From: Tetranychus cinnabarinus
Taxonomy: Eukaryota; Arthropoda; Arachnida; Trombidiformes; Tetranychidae
DNA length: 64,000 nucleotides
Assembly (NCBI GenBank): GCA_022266195.1
Contig: WHVY01000005.1
Location: forward strand, 5,394,001-5,458,000
Reading direction: 5' to 3'
Positions 47,880 to 59,705 of this stretch are shown here, piece by piece (position 1 is the first letter of the stretch; each line of letters opens with the position of its first letter). The notes under the pieces are model-generated. The model was given only the letters and a program-made list of their open reading frames with translations, did no database searches and had not been told where the DNA came from. The position numbers were made by a program, and so were the translations under genes.

Positions 47880-50800
47880 CTATTTTAATTCTCATGGTAT
47901 TCTCTATAAATAACCAATATTATCGATACATTTGACTTCTGAATTTTAAATCACCTTGCGAATTCAATTTTCTATGTTGAATTGTAAAAATCTACCAAAA
48001 ATGCTTTTAATGCATTTCCACATGTTTGACATCCCTAAAAACCTTTATTGTCTTAAAAAAAATTTTTGAAAATTGAAAAAAATGTCGACTTTTGACTCTA
48101 TTTTTTCGAACTTAGGTTCACGAGTTTCTGTAAGGTTTTGAACATTTCTTGTACAATCAAGTGTGTTTTTACGAATGATTTTCTTGTCGTCACAACAGGC
48201 AGAATCTGTCAATGTCCTTTTCCACATCTTTTAGCCATTGTGCTTCATAAAAGGTGAGAACTATTCATCTAAGCAACAAGTTCATTGCCAAAAAGGATAA
48301 CATCATTATAAGCATTTTATGAAGTATTTGTTTGGAAGATGAGTAAATCCATTAAATAATATCTTTTTTGATGCGAAAAGCATGGCAGTGAAAAAGTCCA
48401 AGATAAAAGTTGAATACTCAACCTTTTTAGTTTTACGATTTTCCACGAATGGAACGATGTGACAAAAGCCATTGTAAATAAATGTGTAAATTAAGTTGCA
48501 TCATCAATTGGAATTTACATGAAATTCAAATGAGGAATAACGAAAGGAAAAAAGAGAAGCGAAAAAGAAGACTAAATGCTAAAATAGATGGGCAGAAAAT
48601 GCTTAATGCAATGTTAATCAAGTTTTGATGGAAATGATTTTTTCTCTTTTCTCTCTTATTCTCTAGTTTCCAATGGGAATTGTTAAACCAAAGATTGTTT
48701 AAAGCACAGAGACTGAGAGCAAAACATTGAACATTAATTTTCATGGTTTGGGGTTAATATTATTATTACATTAAACTAATGTTTTGCAACCTAACTTTTT
48801 TCCCTTTTTTACTCTTTTTGTTTCATTCATTATCATTATCAGTTGCAAGTACAAAGTTGGCTGCGATCAGTTTTTTGTTCATCATCTCTCATTGAATCTC
48901 AATTCTTTCAATGATAATGATGATAATTGGGTTAATCATTCATCAATTTAACTCAAATCAAGTGATGTTTCAATGCAGCAACATCCAAAGTAAAGGGCAT
49001 TTAATTCACTTGTTTGTCGAGCACAAAATATAATAACATCAATCATTTTCATCTCTTTTCATTAATTAATATTTTGCCCTAATTTGCAAACATTGGGTGA
49101 CATTAAATTGAAAAGTTTAATCGGGTCAAGATTTGCAAGGAAATGCCATTTTTTATTCAATCTGGCAGTTTTATGTTAATTGTTTTGCTTCAAGATTCAA
49201 AGTTTTGGTTAATCAATGTTTAAAATCCCAGTAGCAAGTAAGAAAATTAATGTTGCAAATGAAGGTAATGGCAAAGTAGAGCAACAGCAAGATGAATAAA
49301 ATGCTTTTCTTGTAAAAACAGCAAAATCCGAGTTTATTTAAACTGTGATTGATGATTTGAGATCTCTAAATCTCAATTTAATCTGAATAAAGTAGAGTTT
49401 ATTTAACAAGAAAATTGAATATCTTTGAGTTTGTTTTTTTCTTCCTGCAAAACTCTTTTCCTTTTGTTTCCCAAGTTTAACCTCTTTTGACCGACGATTG
49501 CCATTTTTGATGTTATATTAACCTAACCTTTAACCCAAGTAGCTTTGATCATCTTTATTAAATGCAACTTGCAAGTAAAAAAAACAACAGTAAAACATCA
49601 CAACTTGTGCAAAGTTATGAGCAATTATGATTTTCGTTGAACTTTTCATAAGAATTTCAAGAGAAAAGTTTTTCGAGAAATTTTTCTTCTTAACACTTTC
49701 TTATCCATTATCCAATATGCGTTGGTTCAATGTTTTGCTTTTACACTCTAGTCTTGAAGTGATTCAACGCCAACATAAATTGATTCAAAGTTGATTTAAA
49801 ACACTTATCTTTAGTTGCATCGCTCTAACGTACTAAAACCATCAGCTTTTGCCTGATTCTTTTGCAACTTTTTTCGTCTCTCGTTGTTGTTTCATCTTTA
49901 TCTGTTTCATCCTCATCTCATTTCGTTTTATTTTTTTCCTTCTTCTTCTTCTCACAGTTTCTCAATGATTACTTTGTCTTCAAGTTGATGATCATTTTCA
50001 TCTCTGGTTTTCACTATTTACTCGAGTTTCAAGGCTATTTTTCAGTACTTTTTGCTTTGTTACTTCATCTTGAGAGAGAAGCAAAAAGAAACAAAACAAG
50101 TTACAAAAAGCACATCAACATGATCAATAGTTTTCAACAATTGTGCAAAGTAACCTGTCAATTGTGATATACACAAATCGTTCAAATGCTGTTTGAATTT
50201 TGAGATAACAATTCAACCTTTTACTTGGAATTACTTTTTTCTCACCTATTTTATACTTTCTCAGTTTTACAATTTTCCCATTTTTCAATTTCATCAATTC
50301 TCAACAACCAAAGTGCAAGAAAAGGAAGAGAATTTTTTCTTCTTCAAAAGATAAACAAAAATTATTGCCTCAATTCGGCTGATTTGAATACGATTCTAGA
50401 ATTTTAAATAAATGCATTGTTTCTATTCTTTAATCTCATTAATTTGCATGTTCACTCATGTCTCATCATATTAATTTCATTTTGTATTTTTTGGTAACCT
50501 TAAGTTCTACAAGTTTTATTGTGCAATTCGCAGTTAAGTCAACGCTGAAATCCAAGTTGAAATTTGAATTCGAATTGATGTGTAGAATTTAGAGAAAAAT
50601 TCGATTCTACTTTGAGATGCAAAAATACATAAAGATCAGACTGGCAGGTCATGCATGAGATAAAGTTTTGTTAGTAAATGATTGCAGTTAGATAGTTTTC
50701 TTTGATGAGAAAGTGAACAATTTTTATTTTTATTTGAAGAAGTTTCTCGGAAAATGAATGACTCTTTTCATAATTGTTTCTGAACCGATTTTGACGTATT

Positions 50801-53780
50801 TGCTTAAAAACATTTTACTGAATTTCAAATTCGACTCGCTTTTTTTGCCATGGAGAGGAACCTGAGACAAAATCTTTATATGTTCTGCAGAATTATGAGG
50901 ACATTTGATGTTTCGGAAAAAGAAACATTTCTCTTTATTTTGAAAAAATTTTCGTGTCCATTGTCTTAGAAATGTTCTTAAAATATAATTTAAACACTTT
51001 TAAGCTAACCACAAATGTGGTTTCACTTAGCGACTACTTTATTAGATGAAGCCAGCTATCAATTGTTCCCTCTAATATCACAATATTTATGCAAACTTAA
51101 TGCATCAAATCTAAGTCATCTGATGAGTCGATTGAATGCAAAGCTTCAGGTGTCATTCCCAGCTGGAATTGTTATTACTAACTGAATGCTTGAAAGAAAA
51201 AAGTTTCATCAATGATATTGAATGATGAAAGAACAACCTTGTTGGTAAAATGCTAAAGATAAAACAATGCAAGTTTGATGAACGTTGAATTGAACAATTT
51301 TACAGATGAAATCTTTTTTATTGTCAACTCTTGACAAACAAAAGGCTAAATTTAATCTAACCAAGATAAGTTTTGAGTAACAAATTGAAATGAAACTTGT
51401 TAACAATTGAATGCGGCGAAAAAGAAAAAAGGTAAACTCTACCAATACGGAACTTTTCCTGGAAAGGATTGAAGACAAAAAAGTGCAACAAAACTAATTA
51501 AATGGCTTGTATCACCTTTGAAAATAAAACAAGAAAAAAAGGCTTAAATAATTTTTCAACTGAGAAATGATAAAATGTCACTGTAAAGTTAAACTAGAAA
51601 AAAGCTAATTTCATTCAATTCCAAGCATGTAATCATCTTGAAATGTAAACCTCATGTTTTCACCAGCAAAAAAAGTAACTAAGAACTGTTTCTTGGTAAA
51701 AACAAAGAAACAATTTCTTTTCCGTGTTGACAATAACAGAGTGGAAAAGTGTTGAATGATTGAAAGTCATGAGTTTTACAATTGGTAGGCAACTCGAACC
51801 ATTGGAAAGACAAATTATCGTCGATGCGAATATTATTTGGTGAAAGGGAAAATGAATACACCAAGAACAAAGAAACACTGAAACAAGTTGGAAAAACAAA
51901 TAATTTCAAATTCAAGCCACAGAAGCTTAAAATAATGATAAACTTGGGAATAATTTTGAACTCTTGTAAAAAGCGAAAACTTTTTTGCCCTTTTCTCTCA
52001 ATTCCCTTTACTTAGCAAATAAATTTTCAATCCCAGTTCAACTCCCAGGCTCACTCCCAGCCCTAATAGATAAACAATGAATTATCCGTTTTTCTTTCAT
52101 TTCTTTCTGTTCAACATTTCTCTTTTTTTGTTATTTTCTTTCATTTTCAGAACCTTTTCCCTTCGAGTAATTTATTTGATATATTTTTCACTGGAAACAA
52201 ATATCTTCAATCTATTATATACACTCAGCTATTTATAACTTCCGGTTAAACTGATTTTCTTTTGCGCACTTTTTTCTTTTCTCTTGATCCGCATAATAAA
52301 TTCGAAGCATGTTTAGATGTTGATAAAGTTATCAATTAAATAATGTTGACATTTATCAAACTCGGGCAAGTGAAATTGAAAGAATGGAATAGACAAAAAA
52401 TGAGAAATGATTCAAATGTTGAAATGTTGAAATATGGATTTTGAATGGTGAAACTTGAGGAGAAGAGGAAAAAATTTGAAATTTTGCTTGAAAAAACCTT
52501 TTCTCATTCAAATGGCGAGATTGATGTTCTTAAAAGTATCTAGTTGATCGGAACCTTCAAATTGAAAAGTATATTCAATTTTCATTTGGAATGAGGTTAA
52601 CCATGGTTACAAAAGAATCATGATAAATGTGAACTTTCAGTTCAACAAAGTTCAATGGGAATAGAAAGTTTTCCCCATCGATTCCAATCTTTATCAATTC
52701 ATAACTGAAAAAACGTGAATACTCATAATTCGTGACGAAAAAAAGTGTTTAAAAATTTCGCTCAACAAGACTTTTCTCGACTTGATATTTGCTCGAAAGT
52801 TATGAGAAATTCAAAATTTTCTAATCTTTTTCCAAACTCATGAAAAATGGGAAAAAACAATGCTTTTGATAGCATAAAGGAAACTCACAAATGAACTTTA
52901 CGTGAAATATTTGGCGAAAGGCAAAGAAGCAGCAAAAAGGTTTGAATGAAAAATGTTTCCTTTAATGTCTAATGAAACGATATAATTCAAGATTGGCACA
53001 GGTAAATGGGTAAAGTATATTGGGTTAAAAGATTGAACAATGTTTGTCTTGAAGCAAACACATTAACCGTGAATAGCAAATGCTGTGATCAGGAGGTGAA
53101 GATGAACAAAGAACGAAGTGAAATTTTCGCAATAAGATTTACGAGGTAATCAGATGAAATTGCATCAATTTTTTTCCTCTTCACTTTCGACTTTCTTTTC
53201 ACCTGTCTTTTAGCATCATCATCATCAACATTGAAAAGAAGCAAAAAGTGCCTCTTTTAGCTTATTTTTTCTCTTTTTTCTAAATCTATTCTTCATTTAC
53301 CTTTCAGGTATCAATACTGGAAAACTTTGAAATTACAAGAAAATGAAAACTTATCAAATCTTAATCACCTAATGTTTACACAATGGAATGAAAAAGAAAG
53401 TGAAAAATTCCATAAATGCTTTTGTCGAAAAGAAAATGTTTGACTTTTTTACCTTCTCTTGTCGGTAGATTCAATAGTTGCAAGTTAATCAATGTTGCAA
53501 CATGATGCTTCCATGGTTTTGCAGAAAATTCATTTTACTTCATTTTCCATCTTCAATCATCTTTTTTGGTCACAAATTTGTGACCTTTATATCTCACACC
53601 TTGGACTCTTGATTTTCATCTTTTACATCTTTTACTCCCAGTCAATATTTGGATTGATAATAAAACACAAATAAACTTTCACATTGGTATTTCAACAATC
53701 TATCCATTAGATGGAATTGTCTTTTGCAGAACAATCTTTTTTGGAGAAAAAAAAGTTTCTTCCTTTTCTTTCCTTTTCAC
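47880..53780. other. AT-rich non-coding stretch
   Basis: No supported gene. Contents are A/T runs, pyrimidine tracts (49,865-49,960) and an ACTCCCAG cluster at 52,030-52,065. Confidence 0.45.
52030..52065 (+). repeat. ACTCCCAG repeat cluster
   Basis: CCCAGTTC, ACTCCCAGGC and TCACTCCCAG occur in direct tandem at about 10-base intervals. It is the complement of the motif clustered at 39,472-39,541. Confidence 0.55.
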
Positions 53781-53786
53781 AGTGTT

Positions 53787-54185
53787 ATGAACCAAGTAAA
53801 TACAAGGCAATTGATTAATGTTGTAATTGTAGCTTTTTACATGTCAAGTACATTAATTATCGACAATTATTTGGTGAAAATATTTCAAGAGAATTCCAAG
53901 TATTTTTGTCTTTTTCATCAATCCCAAGTTTCATGTCATGAAACGAGCCAAGTGAGTTTGAATGGAAAGGCAAAAATGTTGTTCAAATGGCTGACAAGAA
54001 GTACAACAATTAGAGGCAAAGAGTTGCTAGACATGAGAAAAGGCTTACAAATGTGTGAAAAAATACAAATAAAATTAATAGCATTTCAATTAGTTTGTCA
54101 GAATGTTGGTGAACAAATGTCAACAAATGGTAAACTTTTCAACTTTAACAGCATTTTACGTTTTATTCAAACGAGTTTAACATGA
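53787..54185 (+). CDS. Unrecognised 132-codon open frame
   Basis: The frame starts at ATG 53,787, five bases after an acceptor-like TTTTCTTTCCTTTTCACAG, and ends at TGA 54,183-54,185. The product has a hydrophobic N-terminal stretch (about residues 10-26), five cysteines and a mixed, fairly basic remainder. Composition is less extreme than the pyrimidine-driven frames elsewhere. I do not recognise it. It lies 0.8 kb upstream of a separate coding-looking exon on the same strand, but no link between them could be shown. Confidence 0.25.
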   Translation: MNQVNTRQLINVVIVAFYMSSTLIIDNYLVKIFQENSKYFCLFHQSQVSCHETSQVSLNGKAKMLFKWLTRSTTIRGKELLDMRKGLQMCEKIQIKLIAFQLVCQNVGEQMSTNGKLFNFNSILRFIQTSLT

Positions 54186-54977
54186 AATAATTTACCGAAA
54201 AATGACAATGGACTGTACAAGAAACTGACGTTGATTGGGAGGAAAAAGTTTAACTTGAAATTTCAATTAACTTGACCAAGTAATTGACATCATTTAAACT
54301 TTTTTTTTACCATTTTGCAAAATCTCTTTGAATGCTTCAAAAAGCAAAAACTTTTGATTAAAGAATAGAAAAAAGAGCAAAATTCGAATTTGATTGTTGG
54401 AAATGATAAAGGTATGTTGCACCATAGTGAGAGTTGAAGAGTTTGGAATAGTGCATCATGCATTTGATGATTGAATCGAGTCAAAACTTGGTTTCTCTGC
54501 TTTTGCCTTTCATTTCTTTTTGGTTCGTCATTTTTCAAAAAGTCAGAAAAAAATGGTTAAAAAATACAATTGTCAAGGAACGCAGGAAAGAATGGAAAAA
54601 AGAACAGACACTTCAGAGATTCACAGGAGTGAAAAGATTGTATCCAACAGAATTGAGGATTTTCATGATGATGATGGAGGAAAGGAGAAGGAAGAAGAAA
54701 GAAGACAACATTCATAAGGACTATTCCCAGTGATTGTCACTGTCAATCCTAATGAGCTGCCTGGTTGTCATTGTTGATGCTGATGATGTTACTGTTGCTC
54801 TTGACTTTACATGAACCTCAATGGGATGACCATAAATCAAAATGGCTCAAAATAAATCACAGCAATATCTCTACTGGTGACTGAATGTACAGAAAAAAAT
54901 TATCAAAAATTGCAGAACATTTCTTCTCTTCTTAAATTGGATATCCAATTTCAAAATCGGTATCTTATTTTTCACAG

Positions 54978-55327
54978 TCGTTGAGAAAGATACTATTGAT
55001 AAACGTGTATTGGAATTCGTTGCAAAAGTCCAAGAAAATCTGGCTGACAGCTTGCAACGAGAGATGGAAGCATTCACAATGCTTAGGCTGTTTTAGGTCG
55101 GGCCAATATTTATTTGATTGAACAAACCAATCATTTAGTCGGTCGTCCAAACATTTTATTAATGTTTTGATTCCTTGACAATTATGAAAATTCCGATGAA
55201 AAGGTCAGAGATGATTATGAAGACGAAGGTGCAGAGGTAGGAGAGAATGGCCGAACGACGATTAGACTTAAGTTTGCTACTTATGGGCTGCTCAATGCAC
55301 TCTTTCGCATTGGCCTGGATGTAAAAA
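54978..55327 (+). pseudogene. Damaged coding exon(s) of an unrecognised protein
   Basis: The acceptor TTATTTTTCACAG ends at 54,977 and the donor A|GTGAGT begins at 55,328. Frame 1 (54,980-55,093) reads VEKDTIDKRVLEFVAKV... to MLRLF, then stops at TAG. After a two-base shift frame 2 (from 55,096) reads GRANIYLIEQTNHLVGRPN..., has one TGA at 55,168-55,170, then continues through YENSDEKVRDDYEDEGAEVG and ATYGLLNALFRIGLDVK to the donor. The charged, helix-like composition over about 115 codons strongly suggests former coding. Two lesions argue for a pseudogene or sequencing error. The minus strand also has frames here (54,965-55,150 and 55,159-55,371), of lower quality. Family not recognised. Confidence 0.5.
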
Positions 55328-55333
55328 GTGAGT

Positions 55334-56040
55334 TTCAGGGAAGCAAAAAATACAAAAATTGATTTTTTCATTTAAATTTTTTTATGGAAATGATGAAAAT
55401 GAAAGATTGATTTATCGAGACTTTGACAGTTTTTATTGGTTTAAGTGTTTATATACATTATTTTCGGCTTTTTATCCAAAGAAAAATATTCATAGTAATA
55501 TTTAGCATGGAAAAAATGTTGAAAGACAAAACAAAGCATCAACATCATTCATCATGGTCGAGTAATGAGTTGATAAATAGCAAGCTAAACAAATGAAAGT
55601 AACTTTTTCACGGTCATTTTGTCTCCTTAGAAGATTCAAAAGTTGAGTTATTGTGTTCATCCATCGTTAATGATTTTACATTCTCTTCTCAATCAATTAT
55701 AACATCGATGAATCAATTATTAAATTATGGAATCATTATCGACTTTCATCAGAAATCAATTCACCTTTCATGAAGAATTGACTTCTTTTCCTATTTACTA
55801 TTGCTTTTTGCTTCCTTTCATTTTTACTTCCCTTCAATCTGATCAAAAGTTTTCAGTCAAAAATATAAATTTTCTGATAAAAACTGTTGTTATTGAAGTT
55901 GGAGTTGAGAAAACATGAAATGAAAGTTATCATTTCATGAGTAAAAGACATTTGAAGATGAATGTGAAGTAGAGTGAAAACTTAACTCTTGCAAATTATA
56001 GCAAGTTAGATTCATTATTGAGACTATTTTCGTGTCTAAA
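55334..56040. other. AT-rich non-coding stretch
   Basis: No feature is supported. The stretch ends at the target site of the retrotransposon. Confidence 0.5.
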
Positions 56041-56044
56041 AAAC
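56041..56044. other. Target site duplication, left copy (AAAC)
   Basis: AAAC directly precedes the TG of the leftmost LTR and is repeated directly after the CA of the rightmost LTR at 62,166. Four-base duplications are usual for some Ty3/gypsy-type integrases. Confidence 0.8.
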
Positions 56045-57163
56045 TGAAAGGATGAGTTCATAGTTTTAAACTAAATTAAATAAACTTTATTCTTTGCGTA
56101 CAAATTAAACACAATTCACTCAATTCAGAAGATTGATTCAAGCCTTTCAAATCCTGAATACTTCAGGTTCTTTGAGGATCACCAGAGTTCAACTTGAAAA
56201 TGAAAGTCTTAGACTATTGTAAAGATGAAGATTAGCTGACCAAGATTACTAGGCTTAGTAACCACAAAAGAATGTTGCTTTGACAGTCTTAGACAGGACA
56301 GGACAGGTAAGAGAGTCAAATAGCTAATTACGAGTAATAAAGCTAAACTCTAACCAAAAGAGACTCAGCGTTGAACAGTATAACTCAGAGAGTAGAATCA
56401 GCAACACTAATAAGAGTTCAGACGCTTTTAACTCAAACAGCATTAAGGGCACGCGTAGACTTAGTCTTGAGAGTAACTTGAACTTTGGACAATTTAGAGT
56501 TGAAACCAAATTTAACCAAAATCTTTAAGATTGAAGGCACTTAAGATAGACGCATGGAAAATTGTATTTTCACAATGGCTTGATGATTAGACTTAGTCTA
56601 GAAATTTAGGAAACTTTAAGGTTATAATAGAAAAGGAAAATTTATTAAATGAAATTTGACTGTTTTAGCATTTCCAAAAGTGTAACACAATTTAAGCATC
56701 AATTTGACTTAATTGAGAATATTAAAGTACTGTTTTAAACATAAATTTTAACTGTAAGAATGAACATAATCAAAGTATCATGAAGAAAGAACATAATCAG
56801 ATAATCAGATAATCAGCCCCTTAAAACACTGAAAACCTTAGGTATTTATACCAATTATTAACGGAAGGAAAGAATTAGAATCTTCCTCGGAAAAGGAAAT
56901 ATTTCAATGTTTTAGACAATATTAAAGAAACAAAAATAGAAAGTGAATTAGACACTAAATTAGAAATTTAGAAAAAATGAATAAAGACAAAAGAAGACAG
57001 ATAAGACTTAGTCTTTCAAGATTACAAATTTGTTTAACAAGAAAATTGTGAAATGTGAATGGTTTGTAATCTCTGTGGGATACTAATCAAAGTTTAAAAC
57101 TTGAACAAAAGATTAATAAATTTGGTAAATGATTAATTTGTTTTTGGGTAACTCTACCCTTCA
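56045..57163 (-). repeat. LTR 1 (element 3' LTR), 1,119 bp
   Basis: Boundaries were set by where it stops matching LTR 2 and LTR 3. On the minus strand it begins TGAAGGGTAG and ends CCTTTCA, the standard TG..CA form. It carries three tandem ACAGG units at 56,293-56,307 and a polyadenylation signal AATAAA (minus strand) at 56,086-56,091. Palindromes AGTCT/AGACT centred on T lie at 56,205, 56,457, 56,589 and 57,004. Confidence 0.92.
56086..56091 (-). promoter_or_regulatory. Polyadenylation signal in the 3' LTR
   Basis: AATAAA on the minus strand lies 41 bases before the LTR end, a usual distance for transcript processing. Identical hexamers sit at 58,592-58,597 and 61,098-61,103. Confidence 0.55.
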
Positions 57164-57178
57164 TATCCCCGGTCTCTT
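57164..57178 (-). other. Polypurine-like tract, left unit
   Basis: The minus strand reads AAGAGACCGGGGATA immediately before the LTR start TGAAGG. Plus-strand priming would be expected here, although the CC interruption makes it an imperfect tract. Confidence 0.55.
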
Positions 57179-57199
57179 GATGAAGATCCCAGAATCAAA

Positions 57200-58567
57200 T
57201 TAATTATTCCAACCATCTACAACATTAGACGATCTGAATAACGAGTCTTTGACTTCTACTGGTAATCTGATTAACACGTCTTGAATAAATTCTTGAGGTG
57301 AGGGTTCGCCTTTGACTTTTATCACCATCGTTTCAAGCTTTCTAATAAATTCTGCTGGATGTACATCAAAGTTCCATTTGTACTGATGAAATTCAGCCGT
57401 TGCTTGAGATATAACTGCAGGGTTTCTCAACTTATCTTCAAGAGCGGTAATGTACGATTCACTCGTATGTGTTTCCTTATCTAATTGCTTAGCAAAAGGT
57501 AAAAAATCGTAAGCCATAGCTTTCTGTAATACATACAGTTTGTCATCATCATGACATCTCTCCAATGAAAGGATTCTTTTGATAGTTTGCAACCATTGCC
57601 AAGGATCCATTTGATCTTGAGTGTAGACTGGAAGCTTGGGTAACTTAGGCTTACAGCGTTTAAAAGCATTCCTATCTGTCGAAGACAATTTTTCTGGTAC
57701 ATTTTCTTTTGTACTTTTTTCTGCTTTTTCTGTTCTAGGAACTATTGTAGAAATCGTAGTCTCATTGAACACACGAGGTTCATCTTCATCTGTATCTGCG
57801 GGATGTTCATCTTCTTCAGCATCTTCAATTTGTTGTCGAGTTAAAGTTGCATTGTTGCCTAAGGCTTGAGGGTTTTCTTCAGTTTCAGTTCCCTCTAAAA
57901 TTTCATTTAAATTAACACCGGGATTGATGACTTGTCTTTCAGGACAAATTGATAGTCTATTAACTTCTGGCTTAGCCCACTTTTTCACCATTACCTCGAG
58001 TAACCTTTTAGCTGGAGATGCTATTGGTAACTTTCGAATGTATTGATCACTGGTTAAGACCATCGTTTGAGGATCACTTCCAACTCGTCTTGTGACTTCT
58101 CTGATGTCGCTTTCTGTGACACCATGTTCACGTAATTCTTTGATCCAATCAGGAAATGATTCTCTAACAGTTAATTCATTAAAATCGGTATCACCAACCA
58201 TTTCATCGGTTGCGTCGTAGACACTGCTTAAAGCAAACAAAGTTTGTACTGCATCATAAAATTTTTCACGAACGACTTCTTCATTAGGAAGAAATTTCAC
58301 CTTCCAATTCTTTAACCAAAGTCTCATTTCGATGTAGTCCATATCTTTAATAAACTTCTTCGTTGATAGCGGTAAAGTCTGAGTTTGAGAAGTTTGTAAT
58401 GTCTTAGACGAATCCGTGTCATTTTGATCATCGGTTTGATTGTTCTGATCGGTTTGATCACCTTTAGCACTTTGTTCACCTTCCACCGTAGTGAAACAAT
58501 AGTCGAAACTAACACAGGAATTCAATGGCAATCCTGCCGAGGTCGCCAATTGAAAGGATGAGTTCAT
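57200..58567 (-). CDS. gag: Retrotransposon Gag, left unit (455 aa)
   Basis: The frame fills nearly the whole internal region. It starts at an ATG 17 bases inside LTR 2, the first after an in-frame TAG, and stops 37 bases before LTR 1. Residues about 30-66 are Gln/Asn/Asp/Thr-rich. About 80-210 are a helical N-terminal domain, and about 225-275 a strongly acidic linker. From about 308 comes a capsid-like part opening KLPKLPVYTQ..DPWQWL, typical of Ty3/gypsy-type Gag, running to RLPVEVKDSL. There is no CCHC zinc knuckle and no basic nucleocapsid tail. The frame ends soon after the capsid, as if pol and the nucleocapsid were deleted up to the polypurine tract. It likely assembles particles and would need enzymes from a partner element. 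The right-unit protein is identical. Confidence 0.85.
   Translation of the reverse strand: MNSSFQLATSAGLPLNSCVSFDYCFTTVEGEQSAKGDQTDQNNQTDDQNDTDSSKTLQTSQTQTLPLSTKKFIKDMDYIEMRLWLKNWKVKFLPNEEVVREKFYDAVQTLFALSSVYDATDEMVGDTDFNELTVRESFPDWIKELREHGVTESDIREVTRRVGSDPQTMVLTSDQYIRKLPIASPAKRLLEVMVKKWAKPEVNRLSICPERQVINPGVNLNEILEGTETEENPQALGNNATLTRQQIEDAEEDEHPADTDEDEPRVFNETTISTIVPRTEKAEKSTKENVPEKLSSTDRNAFKRCKPKLPKLPVYTQDQMDPWQWLQTIKRILSLERCHDDDKLYVLQKAMAYDFLPFAKQLDKETHTSESYITALEDKLRNPAVISQATAEFHQYKWNFDVHPAEFIRKLETMVIKVKGEPSPQEFIQDVLIRLPVEVKDSLFRSSNVVDGWNN
58530..58548 (-). other. Primer binding site, left unit
   Basis: TGGCGACCTCGGCAGGATT on the minus strand, two bases inside from LTR 2. Its complement fits a tRNA 3' end in order: T-loop end AAT, T-stem CCTGC, acceptor CGAGGTC, discriminator G, CCA. 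That acceptor pairs with a tRNA starting GACCTCG, most like an arginine tRNA. The site lies within gag codons 7-13. Confidence 0.8.
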
Positions 58568-59669
58568 AGTTTTAAACTAAATTAAATAAACTTTATTCTT
58601 TGCGTACAAATTAAACACAATTCACTCAATTCAGAAGATTGATTCAAGCCTTTCAAATCCTGAATACTTCAGGTTCTTTGAGGATCACCAGAGTTCAACT
58701 TGAAAATGAAAGTCTTAGACTATTGTAAAGATGAAGATTAGCTGACCAAGATTACTAGGCTTAGTAACCACAAAAGAATGTTGCTTTGACAGTCTTAGAC
58801 AGGACAGGACAGGTAAGAGAGTCAAATAGCTAATTACGAGTAATAAAGCTAAACTCTAACCAAAAGAGACTCAGCGTTGAACAGTATAACTCAGAGAGTA
58901 GAATCAGCAACACTAATAAGAGTTCAGACGCTTTTAACTCAAACAGCATTAAGGGCACGCGTAGACTTAGTCTTGAGAGTAACTTGAACTTTGGACAATT
59001 TAGAGTTGAAACCAAATTTAACCAAAATCTTTAAGATTGAAGGCACTTAAGATAGACGCATGGAAAATTGTATTTTCACAATGGCTTGATGATTAGACTT
59101 AGTCTAGAAATTTAGGAAACTTTAAGGTTATAATAGAAAAGGAAAATTTATTAAATGAAATTTGACTGTTTTAGCATTTCCAAAAGTGTAACACAATTTA
59201 AGCATCAATTTGACTTAATTGAGAATATTAAAGTACTGTTTTAAACATAAATTTTAACTGTAAGAATGAACATAATCAAAGTATCATGAAGAAAGAACAT
59301 AATCAGATAATCAGATAATCAGCCCCTTAAAACACTGAAAACCTTAGGTATTTATACCAATTATTAACGGAAGGAAAGAATTAGAATCTTCCTCGGAAAA
59401 GGAAATATTTCAATGTTTTAGACAATATTAAAGAAACAAAAATAGAAAGTGAATTAGACACTAAATTAGAAATTTAGAAAAAATGAATAAAGACAAAAGA
59501 AGACAGATAAGACTTAGTCTTTCAAGATTACAAATTTGTTTAACAAGAAAATTGTGAAATGTGAATGGTTTGTAATCTCTGTGGGATACTAATCAAAGTT
59601 TAAAACTTGAACAAAAGATTAATAAATTTGGTAAATGATTAATTTGTTTTTGGGTAACTCTACCCTTCA
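58551..59669 (-). repeat. LTR 2 (middle LTR), 1,119 bp
   Basis: It has the same length as LTR 1 and no differences were seen, including three ACAGG units. It serves at once as 3' LTR of the right unit and 5' LTR of the left unit. The TATA-like palindrome GGTATAAATACC lies at 59,347-59,358. Confidence 0.92.
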
Positions 59670-59684
59670 TATCCCCGGTCTCTT
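59670..59684 (-). other. Polypurine-like tract, right unit
   Basis: Identical to the tract at 57,164-57,178 and directly abutting LTR 2. Confidence 0.55.
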
Positions 59685-59705
59685 GATGAAGATCCCAGAA
59701 TCAAA

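Noticed and set aside
55159..55371. Minus-strand 70-codon frame with signal and membrane-like segments
   Set aside because: The plus strand here gives a better, charged coding pattern between splice sites; the hydrophobic minus frame is its antisense.
56324..56509. 61-codon minus-strand frame inside each LTR
   Set aside because: Present three times only because the LTRs are near identical; Leu/Ser-rich, with no evidence of function.
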